From Anaerolineae bacterium (GTDB lineage Bacteria; Chloroflexota; Anaerolineae; B4-G1; SLSP01), in the NCBI GenBank assembly GCA_016934645.1, contig JAFGSL010000107.1, positions 1 through 8,127 on the forward strand: a stretch of DNA of 8,127 nucleotides. Direction: 5' to 3'. The notes under the pieces were generated by a model that was given only the letters and a program-made list of their open reading frames with translations, did not search any database and had not been told where the DNA came from. Made by a program: the position numbers and the translations under genes. Numbering within the stretch: the first letter of the stretch is position 1; each line of letters opens with the position of its first letter. Below are positions 1 through 6,811 of the stretch, in pieces.

Positions 1-321
1 GAATTCAACTTTCGCGATGCCAAGCAGTACTGGGGCTTAGATGACTTTATGAATGTGAAACCAACCCCGGTCACCAATGCCGCGAACTTGGCCTTGTTTA
101 TGGTGAATGTCGCGCACCGCTTACTGCTGGACTTGCATGTCCAGCACCCGCGCGCCAGCGTGTTGGACCTGAAGGCCTGGTTCCGCGGTCGCAAATATGT
201 GTCGGAAACATTAAAATTCCTTCCGGAAATGCCTGAGCCGATTTTATTAGCTCGCATTTATGCGCACATTACGGCTTTAGGCTGCATTCACCAGCCCGAA
301 CCGGTGCTGGACTCGCCTTAA
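1..321 (+). CDS. IS4-type DDE transposase, C-terminal fragment (5' end outside window)
   Basis: The frame is open from base 1 to a TAA at 319-321, giving 106 codons with no believable start; the ATG at 49 is internal. The first eight visible residues are EFNFRDAK, which fits the E-(6)-K half of the YREK signature of IS4-type DDE transposases. The Glu at codon 1 would be the third catalytic acidic residue. The residues after it (WGLDDFMN, then VTNAANLALFM) form the helical C-terminal tail usual in such enzymes. The protein would cut and join insertion-sequence ends. The catalytic Asp residues and the left IS end lie outside the window, so it cannot be said whether the element is intact. More TTA and TTT codons are used here than in the neighbouring genes, consistent with a mobile origin. 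The IS4 assignment is by motif only; another DDE family is possible. Confidence 0.72.
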   Translation, partial: EFNFRDAKQYWGLDDFMNVKPTPVTNAANLALFMVNVAHRLLLDLHVQHPRASVLDLKAWFRGRKYVSETLKFLPEMPEPILLARIYAHITALGCIHQPEPVLDSP

Positions 322-367
322 TTGGCGAAGGTATTGTTTTTGGGCGAATCAATAATGTCAAGAAAAC

Positions 368-390
368 GGGGAGAGCGTATGGCTCTCCCC
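368..390. terminator. Bidirectional rho-independent terminator between convergent genes
   Basis: A perfect 9-bp GC-rich stem (GGGGAGAGC at 368-376, GCTCTCCCC at 382-390) encloses a 5-nt loop. On the minus strand it is followed by GTTTTCTTG, and on the plus strand by TTCTATATTCT, so U-containing tails exist in both directions. It lies in the 101-bp gap between the stop of the plus-strand transposase fragment (321) and the stop of the minus-strand LysM gene (423), the expected place for a shared terminator. Nothing else is visible in this gap. Confidence 0.85.
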
Positions 391-422
391 TTCTATATTC
401 TACCTTGATGCAGTGTCTTTTC

Positions 423-1421
423 TTAACGTGGCGGCAAATTCAGGATTTGGCCCGGTTCGATGCGATCGGGGTCTGCCAACTGTAGATTGACAGCGAGCAA
501 ATCCGCCAAGTCGACACCAACACGGTCTGCGATTAACCCGATATATTCGCAAGGCGCGACGACGTAGACGGTTCCGTGATCCGTGCCCACCGGGATGTTT
601 TCATCGTCCTCATCGCACACGAGATCGTCGGGTATGGACACAGGAACCATCGCAACCTGAACAGCAACAGCCTCGCTTACACTTTCCGGCTCTCCGGTAT
701 TTTGCACACTGAGCAGGCGTGTGCCGGAATCGCAGAAACACGCGTGCGTCCATGTGCCATCGGGTTGTACCACCGTTGTGCTCAACACCTCACCCTGGTC
801 AAGGATTTCGATTTCCGCACCCGGCGTCCCGGTGCCTGCGAGCGTCACTGTGTTGCCGGCGATGAGTGCACCGGACTGCGGTGTGGTCAGTGTTGGCGTC
901 TGTTCCAGTGCGGGTACGACGAATTTGAAGGACGGCGATTCGGCCAGCGTCACGCCGGAAGCGTCGACGGTGCGCGCGCCGAAGTCGTAGTCTCCAGGAT
1001 CAAGCTGCACGTCAAACGTCCATGCGCCATTTTCACCCACAGTCGCCTGCCCCACGCGCTTGTCGCGAGTCCAGACTTCCACGAGGGAGCCCGGCGTTCC
1101 CGTCCCGGTGAAGGTCGCCATCCCTGCCGCGCGCACTTGGGGGGCAGACATCACCGGGGCTTCCACCGGTACCGGTTCCTCTACTTCCGGCACGGACTGG
1201 GTTGGCGTAGCGGTGGTTTTGGTAGGCTCTGGGGTCTGTGACACAGACTGTGACGCAGATTGCGCTGTAGGTGCCGTTGTAGGATTGACAATCGGCGACG
1301 TCGCTACCTCGCCCTGCGTACGCAGCAGCAGAAAGACAAAAAGGCCGATCAGGATCAGCGTACCTGCGAGTTTGAACCAATTGTAGCGTCTAGTACTTTG
1401 GGGTGTTCGATAATAGGACAT
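423..1421 (-). CDS. Membrane-anchored protein with two Ig-like modules and a C-terminal LysM domain
   Basis: This 332-residue protein has an Arg-rich start, then one hydrophobic segment at about residues 16-33 with no clear signal-peptidase site, so it is probably a single-pass anchor with the rest outside. Residues 38-95 are a Ser/Thr/Pro-rich linker. Two bacterial Ig-like modules follow (about 96-170 and 172-258); both contain GTGTPG and a G-W-T strand (GENGAWTF, QPDGTWTH), showing an internal duplication. Residues 283-330 form a LysM module (YVVAPCEYIGLIADR to IEPGQILNLPP), a fold that usually binds peptidoglycan or chitin-like glycans. Cysteines at 228, 230, 269 and 291 could form disulfides. 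The start at 1421 is chosen because GGAGG lies 5 nt upstream; an ATG at 1424 would be only 2 nt from it, and an in-frame ATG at 1442 precedes the site. It is the second gene of an operon, 45 bp after its neighbour. Likely role: cell-wall-associated structural or binding protein; no catalytic domain is seen. Confidence 0.85.
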   Translation of the reverse strand: MSYYRTPQSTRRYNWFKLAGTLILIGLFVFLLLRTQGEVATSPIVNPTTAPTAQSASQSVSQTPEPTKTTATPTQSVPEVEEPVPVEAPVMSAPQVRAAGMATFTGTGTPGSLVEVWTRDKRVGQATVGENGAWTFDVQLDPGDYDFGARTVDASGVTLAESPSFKFVVPALEQTPTLTTPQSGALIAGNTVTLAGTGTPGAEIEILDQGEVLSTTVVQPDGTWTHACFCDSGTRLLSVQNTGEPESVSEAVAVQVAMVPVSIPDDLVCDEDDENIPVGTDHGTVYVVAPCEYIGLIADRVGVDLADLLAVNLQLADPDRIEPGQILNLPPR

Positions 1422-1426
1422 CATTT

Positions 1427-1431
1427 CCTCC
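1427..1431 (-). promoter_or_regulatory. Ribosome binding site deciding the LysM gene start
   Basis: GGAGG on the minus strand stands 5 nt before the ATG at 1421 and 2 nt before a tandem ATG at 1424. The spacing favours the second ATG. Confidence 0.65.
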
Positions 1432-1466
1432 ACGATACACACATAGCAGCGTGAAACAGCCCAACA

Positions 1467-2084
1467 TCACAACGGCTGCTCACGCCCATCTTTTAGGTTG
1501 GCCTTAAATGCATCCAAAGCCTCCCAGTCGCCCTCGGCAGCCAGACGCGCTTGTTCCGGCCAGGTTGTCGGGTTCGCCAAACGATAATGTCGCCCGGCAT
1601 CCTGAAGGCATTGTTGTAGCTCCTCCACATTGGCCTCTGCCAAATCGGCAAAGGTGTAAATACTACGCGCGTTGAGGAGTCTGGAAATCTTGGGCCCGAT
1701 CCCTTCGATTCTCTCCAAGCTCTGTGACTCAGGTTCGATCATGGCCAAAGGAGGATTCGATTTTTCAGCAATATGCGTATGGGCATCCGCGAGCGCGGTC
1801 TGCAATTGCCGGATTTCGCTCTCTCTGGCAGCCAATTGCTCATGCACGCGCGCCAAAGTATCACGGCTGAGTTGCATCTCATACTCGTAGTGCGTCTTGT
1901 CCTCCTTGAGACCGATGAGTTGTGCCTCAAGCTGTCCGGCCCTGGCCTCCATCGCGGCCAAATCGGCGCGTACTTCCAGTTCCGAAGTTGTGCCCAAATG
2001 CCCGCGTCGCCAAAAGAAAAAGTCAATGAACAACTCCCCTATCCAACCTATAAGTGCACCTGCACAGAAGATAAGCCAGTTCAT
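1467..2084 (-). CDS. Membrane-anchored coiled-coil protein with C-terminal helix-hairpin-helix domain
   Basis: This 205-residue protein begins with a hydrophobic segment at residues 2-24 followed by WRR, which suggests a membrane anchor with the remainder in the cytoplasm. Residues about 35-108 are rich in Ala, Glu, Leu and Arg with heptad-like spacing and no prolines, a probable coiled coil. Residues 122-163 contain LERIEGIGPKISRLLNA followed by YTFADLAE, a classic helix-hairpin-helix with the GIGPK turn. The tail (HYRLANPTTWPEQARLAAEGDWEAL) resembles HhH domains of the DUF4332-like type found at the ends of many bacterial proteins. Such domains bind DNA non-specifically or mediate protein contacts; here the role is unknown. 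An in-frame ATG exists at 2120, but the one at 2084 has a perfect AAGGAGGT 4 nt upstream, so 2084 is taken. It is the first gene of the operon, divergent from the CHAT-NACHT gene. Confidence 0.82.
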   Translation of the reverse strand: MNWLIFCAGALIGWIGELFIDFFFWRRGHLGTTSELEVRADLAAMEARAGQLEAQLIGLKEDKTHYEYEMQLSRDTLARVHEQLAARESEIRQLQTALADAHTHIAEKSNPPLAMIEPESQSLERIEGIGPKISRLLNARSIYTFADLAEANVEELQQCLQDAGRHYRLANPTTWPEQARLAAEGDWEALDAFKANLKDGREQPL

Positions 2085-2088
2085 AAAC

Positions 2089-2096
2089 ACCTCCTT
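2089..2096 (-). promoter_or_regulatory. Strong ribosome binding site of the HhH gene
   Basis: The minus strand reads AAGGAGGT, an ideal anti-16S match, 4 nt before the ATG at 2084. It rules against the upstream in-frame ATG at 2120. Confidence 0.8.
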
Positions 2097-2126
2097 AGTA
2101 AGCAAAGAATTAAGATTCAAGTAGGA

Positions 2127-2141
2127 TGAAATGCAATTTCA
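2127..2141. promoter_or_regulatory. Small perfect dyad in the leader of the minus-strand operon
   Basis: TGAAAT and ATTTCA form a perfect 6-bp inverted repeat around a 3-nt centre. It lies between the predicted minus-strand -10 box (2195-2200) and the HhH start codon. It could be an operator or a weak leader hairpin, but in AT-rich DNA a dyad this short may be chance. Confidence 0.3.
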
Positions 2142-2194
2142 TACACAAAACCAATTAGCATAAAAAAAGAGCGAGGATACAACACAACAAAACA

Positions 2195-2200
2195 ATTATA
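2195..2200 (-). promoter_or_regulatory. -10 box of the minus-strand operon promoter
   Basis: The minus strand reads TATAAT exactly. No good TTGACA-like -35 box is found at 16-18 nt upstream, so the promoter may be weak or activator dependent. Transcription from here would give a leader of about 100 nt before the HhH gene. Confidence 0.45.
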
Positions 2201-2220
2201 CAAGAAAAACGGGAAAAATA

Positions 2221-2233
2221 CCATAACTTATGG
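2221..2233. promoter_or_regulatory. Operator-like dyad between the divergent -10 boxes
   Basis: CCATAA and TTATGG form a perfect 6-bp inverted repeat around one central base. It sits between the two opposing -10 boxes, about 35 bp upstream of the plus-strand one, where a regulator could affect both promoters. No regulator gene is in the window, so the role is inferred from position and symmetry only. Confidence 0.35.
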
Positions 2234-2268
2234 GGAATTTACGTACTTTCTATCTTTTGCAGACAGCG

Positions 2269-2274
2269 TATAAT
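2269..2274 (+). promoter_or_regulatory. -10 box of the CHAT-NACHT gene promoter
   Basis: A perfect TATAAT lies 57 bp before the start codon at 2332, in the AT-rich divergent region. The -35 region (about 2245-2252) is T-rich but a poor match to TTGACA, so basal expression may be low. Confidence 0.55.
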
Positions 2275-2300
2275 AGGCAAAGTTTCGGCTAACTGTTCAG

Positions 2301-2314
2301 CCCTCTTGCGAGGG
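2301..2314 (+). promoter_or_regulatory. Short leader hairpin just before the CHAT-NACHT ribosome binding site
   Basis: CCCTC and GAGGG pair around a TTGC loop. The hairpin ends 5 nt before the AAGGAG site. It is too short, and lacks a U-tract, to be a terminator; it could influence translation initiation or mRNA stability. Confidence 0.3.
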
Positions 2315-2319
2315 TTGCG

Positions 2320-2325
2320 AAGGAG
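2320..2325 (+). promoter_or_regulatory. Ribosome binding site of the CHAT-NACHT gene
   Basis: AAGGAG stands 6 nt before the ATG at 2332, which fixes the start of the long reading frame. Confidence 0.8.
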
Positions 2326-2331
2326 TCGCCT

Positions 2332-5300
2332 ATGCCCAAGAGTGCGCAACGTGACCATACCGACCTCCTGATCCGCATCCACCCGTGGGACGACGCGCGG
2401 CAATGTTACCCGGTCGAAGCCTGGATGAACGCTACAGTGCATTTTGCCGATGGTGAGATGCATCTGGACCGCGACGCATTGCAGGCAACCGAGAGCGATG
2501 TCACGGCCTACGGGCTGGCGCTATTCGATGCGCTCTTCTCTGGCGCGATCCGCCGCGCCTACGACCGGGCCACCGGATACGCCGAAGCGCGTACTGGCGA
2601 ACAACTGCGCCTGCGCCTATGGATCGACCCGCGTGCGCCGGAATTGCATGCCCTGCTCTGGGAACGGCTCCAGGCACCTAGACAAAACACATCTTTCTCC
2701 TTAACCGCAACCATCAAGACGCCCTTTTCGCGCTATACGGGACTGGAAATCGCCGCGCCCGCGCCCATCGGCGCCCGGCCCATCCGTATGCTCGTCGCCG
2801 TCGCCAACCCCGCCGACCTCATCGACCAGGGGATGACGCCCATCGACGTAGATCATGAAATCGACGCCCTCACCTCGGCGTTGGACAACCTGCAACGCAC
2901 CGGCCAACTGCACGTGACCCTGCTGCCCGGCAGAACCGGCCTCAACACCGACATACGCGCCCGTCTGGAGCAGACTGGCTACGTCGTGCGCGATGGCCCC
3001 ACCACCCTCGACACGTTGATCCGTGAGCTGGCTACCGCGCCGGGCTGCCATATCCTGCACTTCCTCGGCCACGGGGCCTTCAGCCGTGTGCAAGAGACAA
3101 CGACACTGTTCCTCGAAGACACCGATGGATTCATCGATGCGCGCCGAGACGCGGAAGTCGTAGCACAACTCAGCGCTACCAACCCGCCACCGCATCTGAT
3201 TTTCCTAGCATCCTGCGACAGCGCCAAACGCGACCCGGAGAATGCCAATCCCTACGTAGGGCTTGCTCCCCAACTGGTTCAGGCGGGCATCCCGGCCATT
3301 ATCGCCATGCAGGATACTATCGCGCCACAAATTGCTCGCGAGCTAAGCCAGGATTTCTATCGCGACCTGCTGGAACACGGCAGCACCGATCAAGCCTTGA
3401 ACCACGCACGGCTCTTGCTCCTGGAAAACGACCCGCAGGCGTGGGCCATCCCCGCGCTCTTTATGCGGCTGGATAACGGCCAGCTCTTCGCCGCAGATCC
3501 CGTCATCAGCGCGCTGCGGGCTATGCTGCGCGCCGATGTCCTCAACCCATTGCCGGTAGGTGGCGCTTACCTCCCACTCGAGGTACGGCATTTTTCGGGA
3601 ACCTTGCACAGTGTCGATTTCGACGCGCTGGCGCAAGAAAACACGCCCGGACGCGGCCTCAGCGAGACGATTTTGGACATCTTCGCGCCGCTCAAGGCGG
3701 AACAAGGCCCGCATGGGCCGAGCACCGTTGCTTTGATCGGCGACGCTGGGATGGGCAAATCCACCGAAATGCGCCACATCGCCCAAGTAACAGCACAACA
3801 ATCGCTGCAAGCCGATGCGCCCCGGCACGTCATACCTGTGTATGTGGATTTGCAAACCATGCCCCAGGGCGCGCGCATCGACGAAAAAGTGTTGGAAACG
3901 CTGATCCTGCAAGCTCTCGAGCCTTTCTGGGAAGAGGATGCGGAACAGCATCCTCGCGACGTCCTCAAGGCGTACACCGGTCCCATCCTGCGCATCCTGT
4001 TCGACAACAGCGAAGTCTTGCCCTACCACAGTCGCCGCCGTCTCTGCGCCGTTCTCCATGACTTCATCCGCCATCACGCACGGCACGAGTATGTGGTGGC
4101 GTTTAACACGGACGATTTCGACATCACGCCGCTTACCATCCACGATACGCTCATTATGTTGCCTTTGTCGGAGCGGAACATCCAACACTACCTCACGCAA
4201 GATCTGGAGGAACCAGCGGCGAAACAACTTTACGGCAGTTTGGAAGAAACACAGCTCTTCGATCTGGCCCGCATCCCCTGGCTGCTCTTCAAAATGCTGA
4301 AGCAGGCACATAACGGCAAAATCCCCCGTTCCCACGCACAAGTGCTGCAAGACCTGGTGGATGATGCCATCATGGACATCGCCGTGGATCAGGGGATGCG
4401 CACACGAGCCGCCAAAACGCTCTACGCGCTGGCCTGGGAAATGCAGACAGCCTTCAAGACCACACTCAGCATCGACGAAGCGTTCGAGATTATGGCTGAT
4501 GTGCGCGGTAACCGGGGATACAGCCTGGAAGCGCTCTACCAGGAGCTGACCACGCACGGGTTGCTGGCACCTGTGGGAGCAGAATCGCTACGCTTTGCCC
4601 GCGCCAACATTCGGGCGTATTGCTGTGCACAGGCGCTCCTAGGACGTGCGGATTTCGAGACGGTGTTGGACAACATCACCGCTACACTCGGACGAAACAC
4701 GCGCTACTACTGGTGGGCCGAGTCGCTTATCCTGCTCAGCGCGCTGATGGACAATCCCCTCAAGTTAATTCAAGAGATCCTCTATGGCATCGCCCTTGGG
4801 GAAGGCGAACAGGTCTTCCTGGCCGCAGATTGCATTCGAGAGTCCAGGGAGAAATGCCAGGACGAATCGCTCATCAGCTTTATCGTTAGCACCCTGCTCT
4901 GGCGACTGGATATCGGCCGTGAGCCGCGCGTCAGCCGGCGTGTCCGCATTGTCCAGACGCTTGGACAGCTCAAACACCCGGAAGCCATCCCTCGTCTGGT
5001 GGAAATCATCCACCAACCGCTACCGACCTCCTCGGCTAAAACGCCCATCTACGAGGATAGCGATGTACGCCTGGCGGCGGTCATGGCGCTGCGTCGTATG
5101 CTCCATCCCCCCTACGAGGAAATCGAAGTGCTGGCGCCAGAACTGGGCGAGGTGCTCAACGATTGGGAGAACAACCGCGCCAAGGAACTGATTCCCTATC
5201 TCATTGCCAGGGAGAGCCACAACATTGGTATCCAGGCAGCGGCGGCCTTTGCCCTGGGCGATCTTAAAACCGACGTGGCGGCACGCGTCCTTATCCGCGC

Positions 5301-5853
5301 GTTCCTCTCCCCACACTTTAGCCAGGAGACGCGCGGCAACGCCGCCACCGCACTCACACTGCTCGATCCGGCAATCGTCACGCAGGAGGTGATTGACCCC
5401 TTCTTCAGTACCGAGGATAGCGAACAGCGACTCAATCCCATCACGCGCGATAACCCCGACAAGTGGTACACGCATCTGGCTTACCTGATCGGTAAAATCC
5501 GCCCCCGGGATGGGCGAGCGCGTGCGTTCCTCTACCGCTGTCTCAACGAATTTCCCGACGTCATGCTGAAGGGCATCGCGATGCAAGCCATCGGCGAGCT
5601 GTACGACACGGCTGCTACACGCCGTTTTACGGACATCGCTCTGGAAGACTTTTCCACCCTAAACCTGCGCGAGCGGCCTTTGCCCGATGAGCGCCGTTAT
5701 CTGCAACACAAGGCACTCGATGCCCTGTTCTACATCGGCGACGCAGAGACATTGCGCCGCCTGCAACAACGCTCAAGCAGTTGGAGCCTGGAACTGGAAA
5801 ACGCCTTCTATCGTACCATCGAGCGCATCCGCTCCCGGCAAAATCAACAATGA
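2332..5853 (+). CDS. CHAT peptidase - NACHT-like NTPase - HEAT-repeat protein (bacterial NLR-like STAND)
   Basis: This is a 1173-residue, apparently cytoplasmic protein with no signal or membrane segment. Residues about 30-395 form a caspase-like CHAT domain: the catalytic His is seen in HFLGHGAF (H247) and the Cys in LASCDSA (C295), so the dyad is intact. Residues about 404-720 form a P-loop NTPase of the NACHT/STAND class. Walker A is GDAGMGKST (470-478, K476), Walker B is ILFDNSEV (D558, E561), and RIPWLLFKML (647-656) matches the helical region after the core. The sensor position usually holding Thr/Ser-Arg reads FNTDD (591-595), lacking the Arg. A helical linker follows, then HEAT-like helical repeats from about 868 to 1165. 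In the STAND family a solenoid senses a ligand, the NTPase switches and oligomerises, and the effector fires. The effector here would be a cysteine protease of the type known to cleave gasdermins or other targets. Antiphage or cell-death function is inferred. No partner gene is adjacent. Confidence 0.88.
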   Translation: MPKSAQRDHTDLLIRIHPWDDARQCYPVEAWMNATVHFADGEMHLDRDALQATESDVTAYGLALFDALFSGAIRRAYDRATGYAEARTGEQLRLRLWIDPRAPELHALLWERLQAPRQNTSFSLTATIKTPFSRYTGLEIAAPAPIGARPIRMLVAVANPADLIDQGMTPIDVDHEIDALTSALDNLQRTGQLHVTLLPGRTGLNTDIRARLEQTGYVVRDGPTTLDTLIRELATAPGCHILHFLGHGAFSRVQETTTLFLEDTDGFIDARRDAEVVAQLSATNPPPHLIFLASCDSAKRDPENANPYVGLAPQLVQAGIPAIIAMQDTIAPQIARELSQDFYRDLLEHGSTDQALNHARLLLLENDPQAWAIPALFMRLDNGQLFAADPVISALRAMLRADVLNPLPVGGAYLPLEVRHFSGTLHSVDFDALAQENTPGRGLSETILDIFAPLKAEQGPHGPSTVALIGDAGMGKSTEMRHIAQVTAQQSLQADAPRHVIPVYVDLQTMPQGARIDEKVLETLILQALEPFWEEDAEQHPRDVLKAYTGPILRILFDNSEVLPYHSRRRLCAVLHDFIRHHARHEYVVAFNTDDFDITPLTIHDTLIMLPLSERNIQHYLTQDLEEPAAKQLYGSLEETQLFDLARIPWLLFKMLKQAHNGKIPRSHAQVLQDLVDDAIMDIAVDQGMRTRAAKTLYALAWEMQTAFKTTLSIDEAFEIMADVRGNRGYSLEALYQELTTHGLLAPVGAESLRFARANIRAYCCAQALLGRADFETVLDNITATLGRNTRYYWWAESLILLSALMDNPLKLIQEILYGIALGEGEQVFLAADCIRESREKCQDESLISFIVSTLLWRLDIGREPRVSRRVRIVQTLGQLKHPEAIPRLVEIIHQPLPTSSAKTPIYEDSDVRLAAVMALRRMLHPPYEEIEVLAPELGEVLNDWENNRAKELIPYLIARESHNIGIQAAAAFALGDLKTDVAARVLIRAFLSPHFSQETRGNAATALTLLDPAIVTQEVIDPFFSTEDSEQRLNPITRDNPDKWYTHLAYLIGKIRPRDGRARAFLYRCLNEFPDVMLKGIAMQAIGELYDTAATRRFTDIALEDFSTLNLRERPLPDERRYLQHKALDALFYIGDAETLRRLQQRSSSWSLELENAFYRTIERIRSRQNQQ

Positions 5854-5856
5854 CGT

Positions 5857-5909
5857 CGTGATGCGTGAAAGCTCACATATCACGCATCACGTTTCACAAT
5901 CACGTTTCA
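5857..5909. repeat. Intergenic inverted and direct repeat after the CHAT-NACHT gene
   Basis: CGTGATGCGTGA (5857-5868) and its exact reverse complement (5880-5891) form a 12-bp stem with an 11-nt loop, starting 3 bp after the stop codon. The right arm runs into a tandem direct repeat, ATCACGTTTCA at 5886-5896 and again at 5899-5909, a 13-bp period. It could slow or end transcription of the upstream gene, though no real U-tract follows. It may also be one copy of a dispersed CGTGA-type intergenic repeat family. The rest of the 103-bp spacer shows only a weak AT-rich stretch and the next gene's ribosome binding site. Confidence 0.75.
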
Positions 5910-5946
5910 GACCAATCATGGAATATATCTCATAAACATCCTGTTT

Positions 5947-5952
5947 GGAGGT
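5947..5952 (+). promoter_or_regulatory. Ribosome binding site deciding the nucleotidyltransferase start
   Basis: GGAGGT lies 4 nt before the ATG at 5957, the same spacing as the site before the HhH gene. It overlaps the in-frame TTG at 5945, so that upstream start is unlikely. Confidence 0.8.
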
Positions 5953-5956
5953 CATT

Positions 5957-6811
5957 ATGCACATCACAAAAGCTGTCATCACTGCTGCCGGACGCAATCA
6001 GCGCACTTTGCCCATGCAGACACTCACCGACCGCGACGGCGCGGAGAAGTCCGTGCTTGCTATCCTGGTGGAAGAGGCTATCAGCGCGGGCGTTGACGAA
6101 ATCGCCATCGTCGTCGCGCCGGGAGATGAAGGCCCCTACGCCGCTGCCGTGGGCGACCACGCTGGCCGGTTGCACTTCGTCCCCCAGAATGATCCGCGCG
6201 GCTACGGACACGCCATCTACTGCGCCAAAGCCTTCACAGGCAATGAACCTTTCCTGCACCTGGTGGGCGATCACCTCTACGTGAGTGGTGACACACGAAG
6301 CTGCGCGCAGCAACTCGTCGCCGTGGCTGAGACGGAAGATTGCGCCGTCTCAGCGGTCCAGGCAACGCGCGAGAACCTTCTGCCTTACTATGGGACTGTC
6401 GGTGGGAAACGTGTGTCGGGTCGCAAAGACCTTTACGAGATCGACACCGTCATCGAAAAGCCCACGCCCACCGAGGCCGAACTGCGCCTCATCGTGCCAG
6501 GCTTGCGCGCCGGTCACTACCTCTGCTTCTTCGGGATGCACGTCCTCACGCCTGCGGTTATGGAAATCCTTGAGTCGAGAATCAGCAAACCAGCGAATCA
6601 GCGCGTCACGTTGTCTGAGGCGCTGGCTGTGCTTGCCACCCGCGAGAAGTACCTTGCCCTCGAGGAACGCGCACTGCGCTACGATGTGGGTGTGAAGTAC
6701 GGGTTATTGGTTGCGCAGTTGGCGCTCGCGCTCAGTGGTGACGACCGCGATGAGGTCCTTGCCCGCCTGGTGGAGCTGCTGGCGAGCCGCGAACTACGGA
6801 GGGGCGCATGA
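5957..6811 (+). CDS. GalU-like sugar-1-phosphate nucleotidyltransferase
   Basis: This 284-residue protein has the Rossmann-like nucleotidyltransferase layout. KAVITAAG at 5-12 starts the nucleotide-binding loop; Q77 followed by [10 protein letters not shown] is the base-binding region; VGDH with D105 is the metal-binding position; IEKP is at 166-169; and [19 protein letters not shown] (241-259) is the C-terminal GalU-type helix. The family joins a sugar 1-phosphate to UTP or another NTP, releasing pyrophosphate. The usual GxGTRxLP loop reads GRNQRTLP, and the Lys that follows it in the typical PKE motif is absent, with TDRDGAEK instead. Substrate and even activity are therefore uncertain. Length is close to that of GalU (about 300). 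The start is set by GGAGGT. The stop overlaps the start of the next gene as ATGA, so the two are translationally coupled and probably act in the same sugar-activation route. Confidence 0.8.
   Translation: MHITKAVITAAGRNQRTLPMQTLTDRDGAEKSVLAILVEEAISAGVDEIAIVVAPGDEGPYAAAVGDHAGRLHFVPQNDPRGYGHAIYCAKAFTGNEPFLHLVGDHLYVSGDTRSCAQQLVAVAETEDCAVSAVQATRENLLPYYGTVGGKRVSGRKDLYEIDTVIEKPTPTEAELRLIVPGLRAGHYLCFFGMHVLTPAVMEILESRISKPANQRVTLSEALAVLATREKYLALEERALRYDVGVKYGLLVAQLALALSGDDRDEVLARLVELLASRELRRGA

Noticed and set aside
1..6. EcoRI site (GAATTC) exactly at the window start, hinting at a clone or vector junction
   Set aside because: The six bases encode the Glu-Phe expected in the transposase E-(6)-K motif, so they are most simply native sequence; nothing vector-like follows.
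322..367. Right terminal inverted repeat of the insertion sequence
   Set aside because: The left end lies outside the window, so no pairing can be tested; the short GGCGAA/GGGCGAA similarity here is too weak to call.
576..1241. A 221-codon plus-strand frame antisense to the LysM gene
   Set aside because: The minus-strand frame has a membrane anchor, duplicated Ig-like modules and a LysM domain; the antisense frame is rich in Arg, Cys and His and shows no domain.
3343..4557. A 404-codon open frame on the minus strand inside the CHAT-NACHT gene
   Set aside because: It is antisense to a gene with clear CHAT and NACHT motifs, has no recognisable domain or convincing ribosome binding site, and is explained by codon bias of the sense gene.
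5945..5956. TTG at 5945 as the nucleotidyltransferase start
   Set aside because: It overlaps the GGAGGT ribosome binding site, which is correctly placed for the ATG at 5957.
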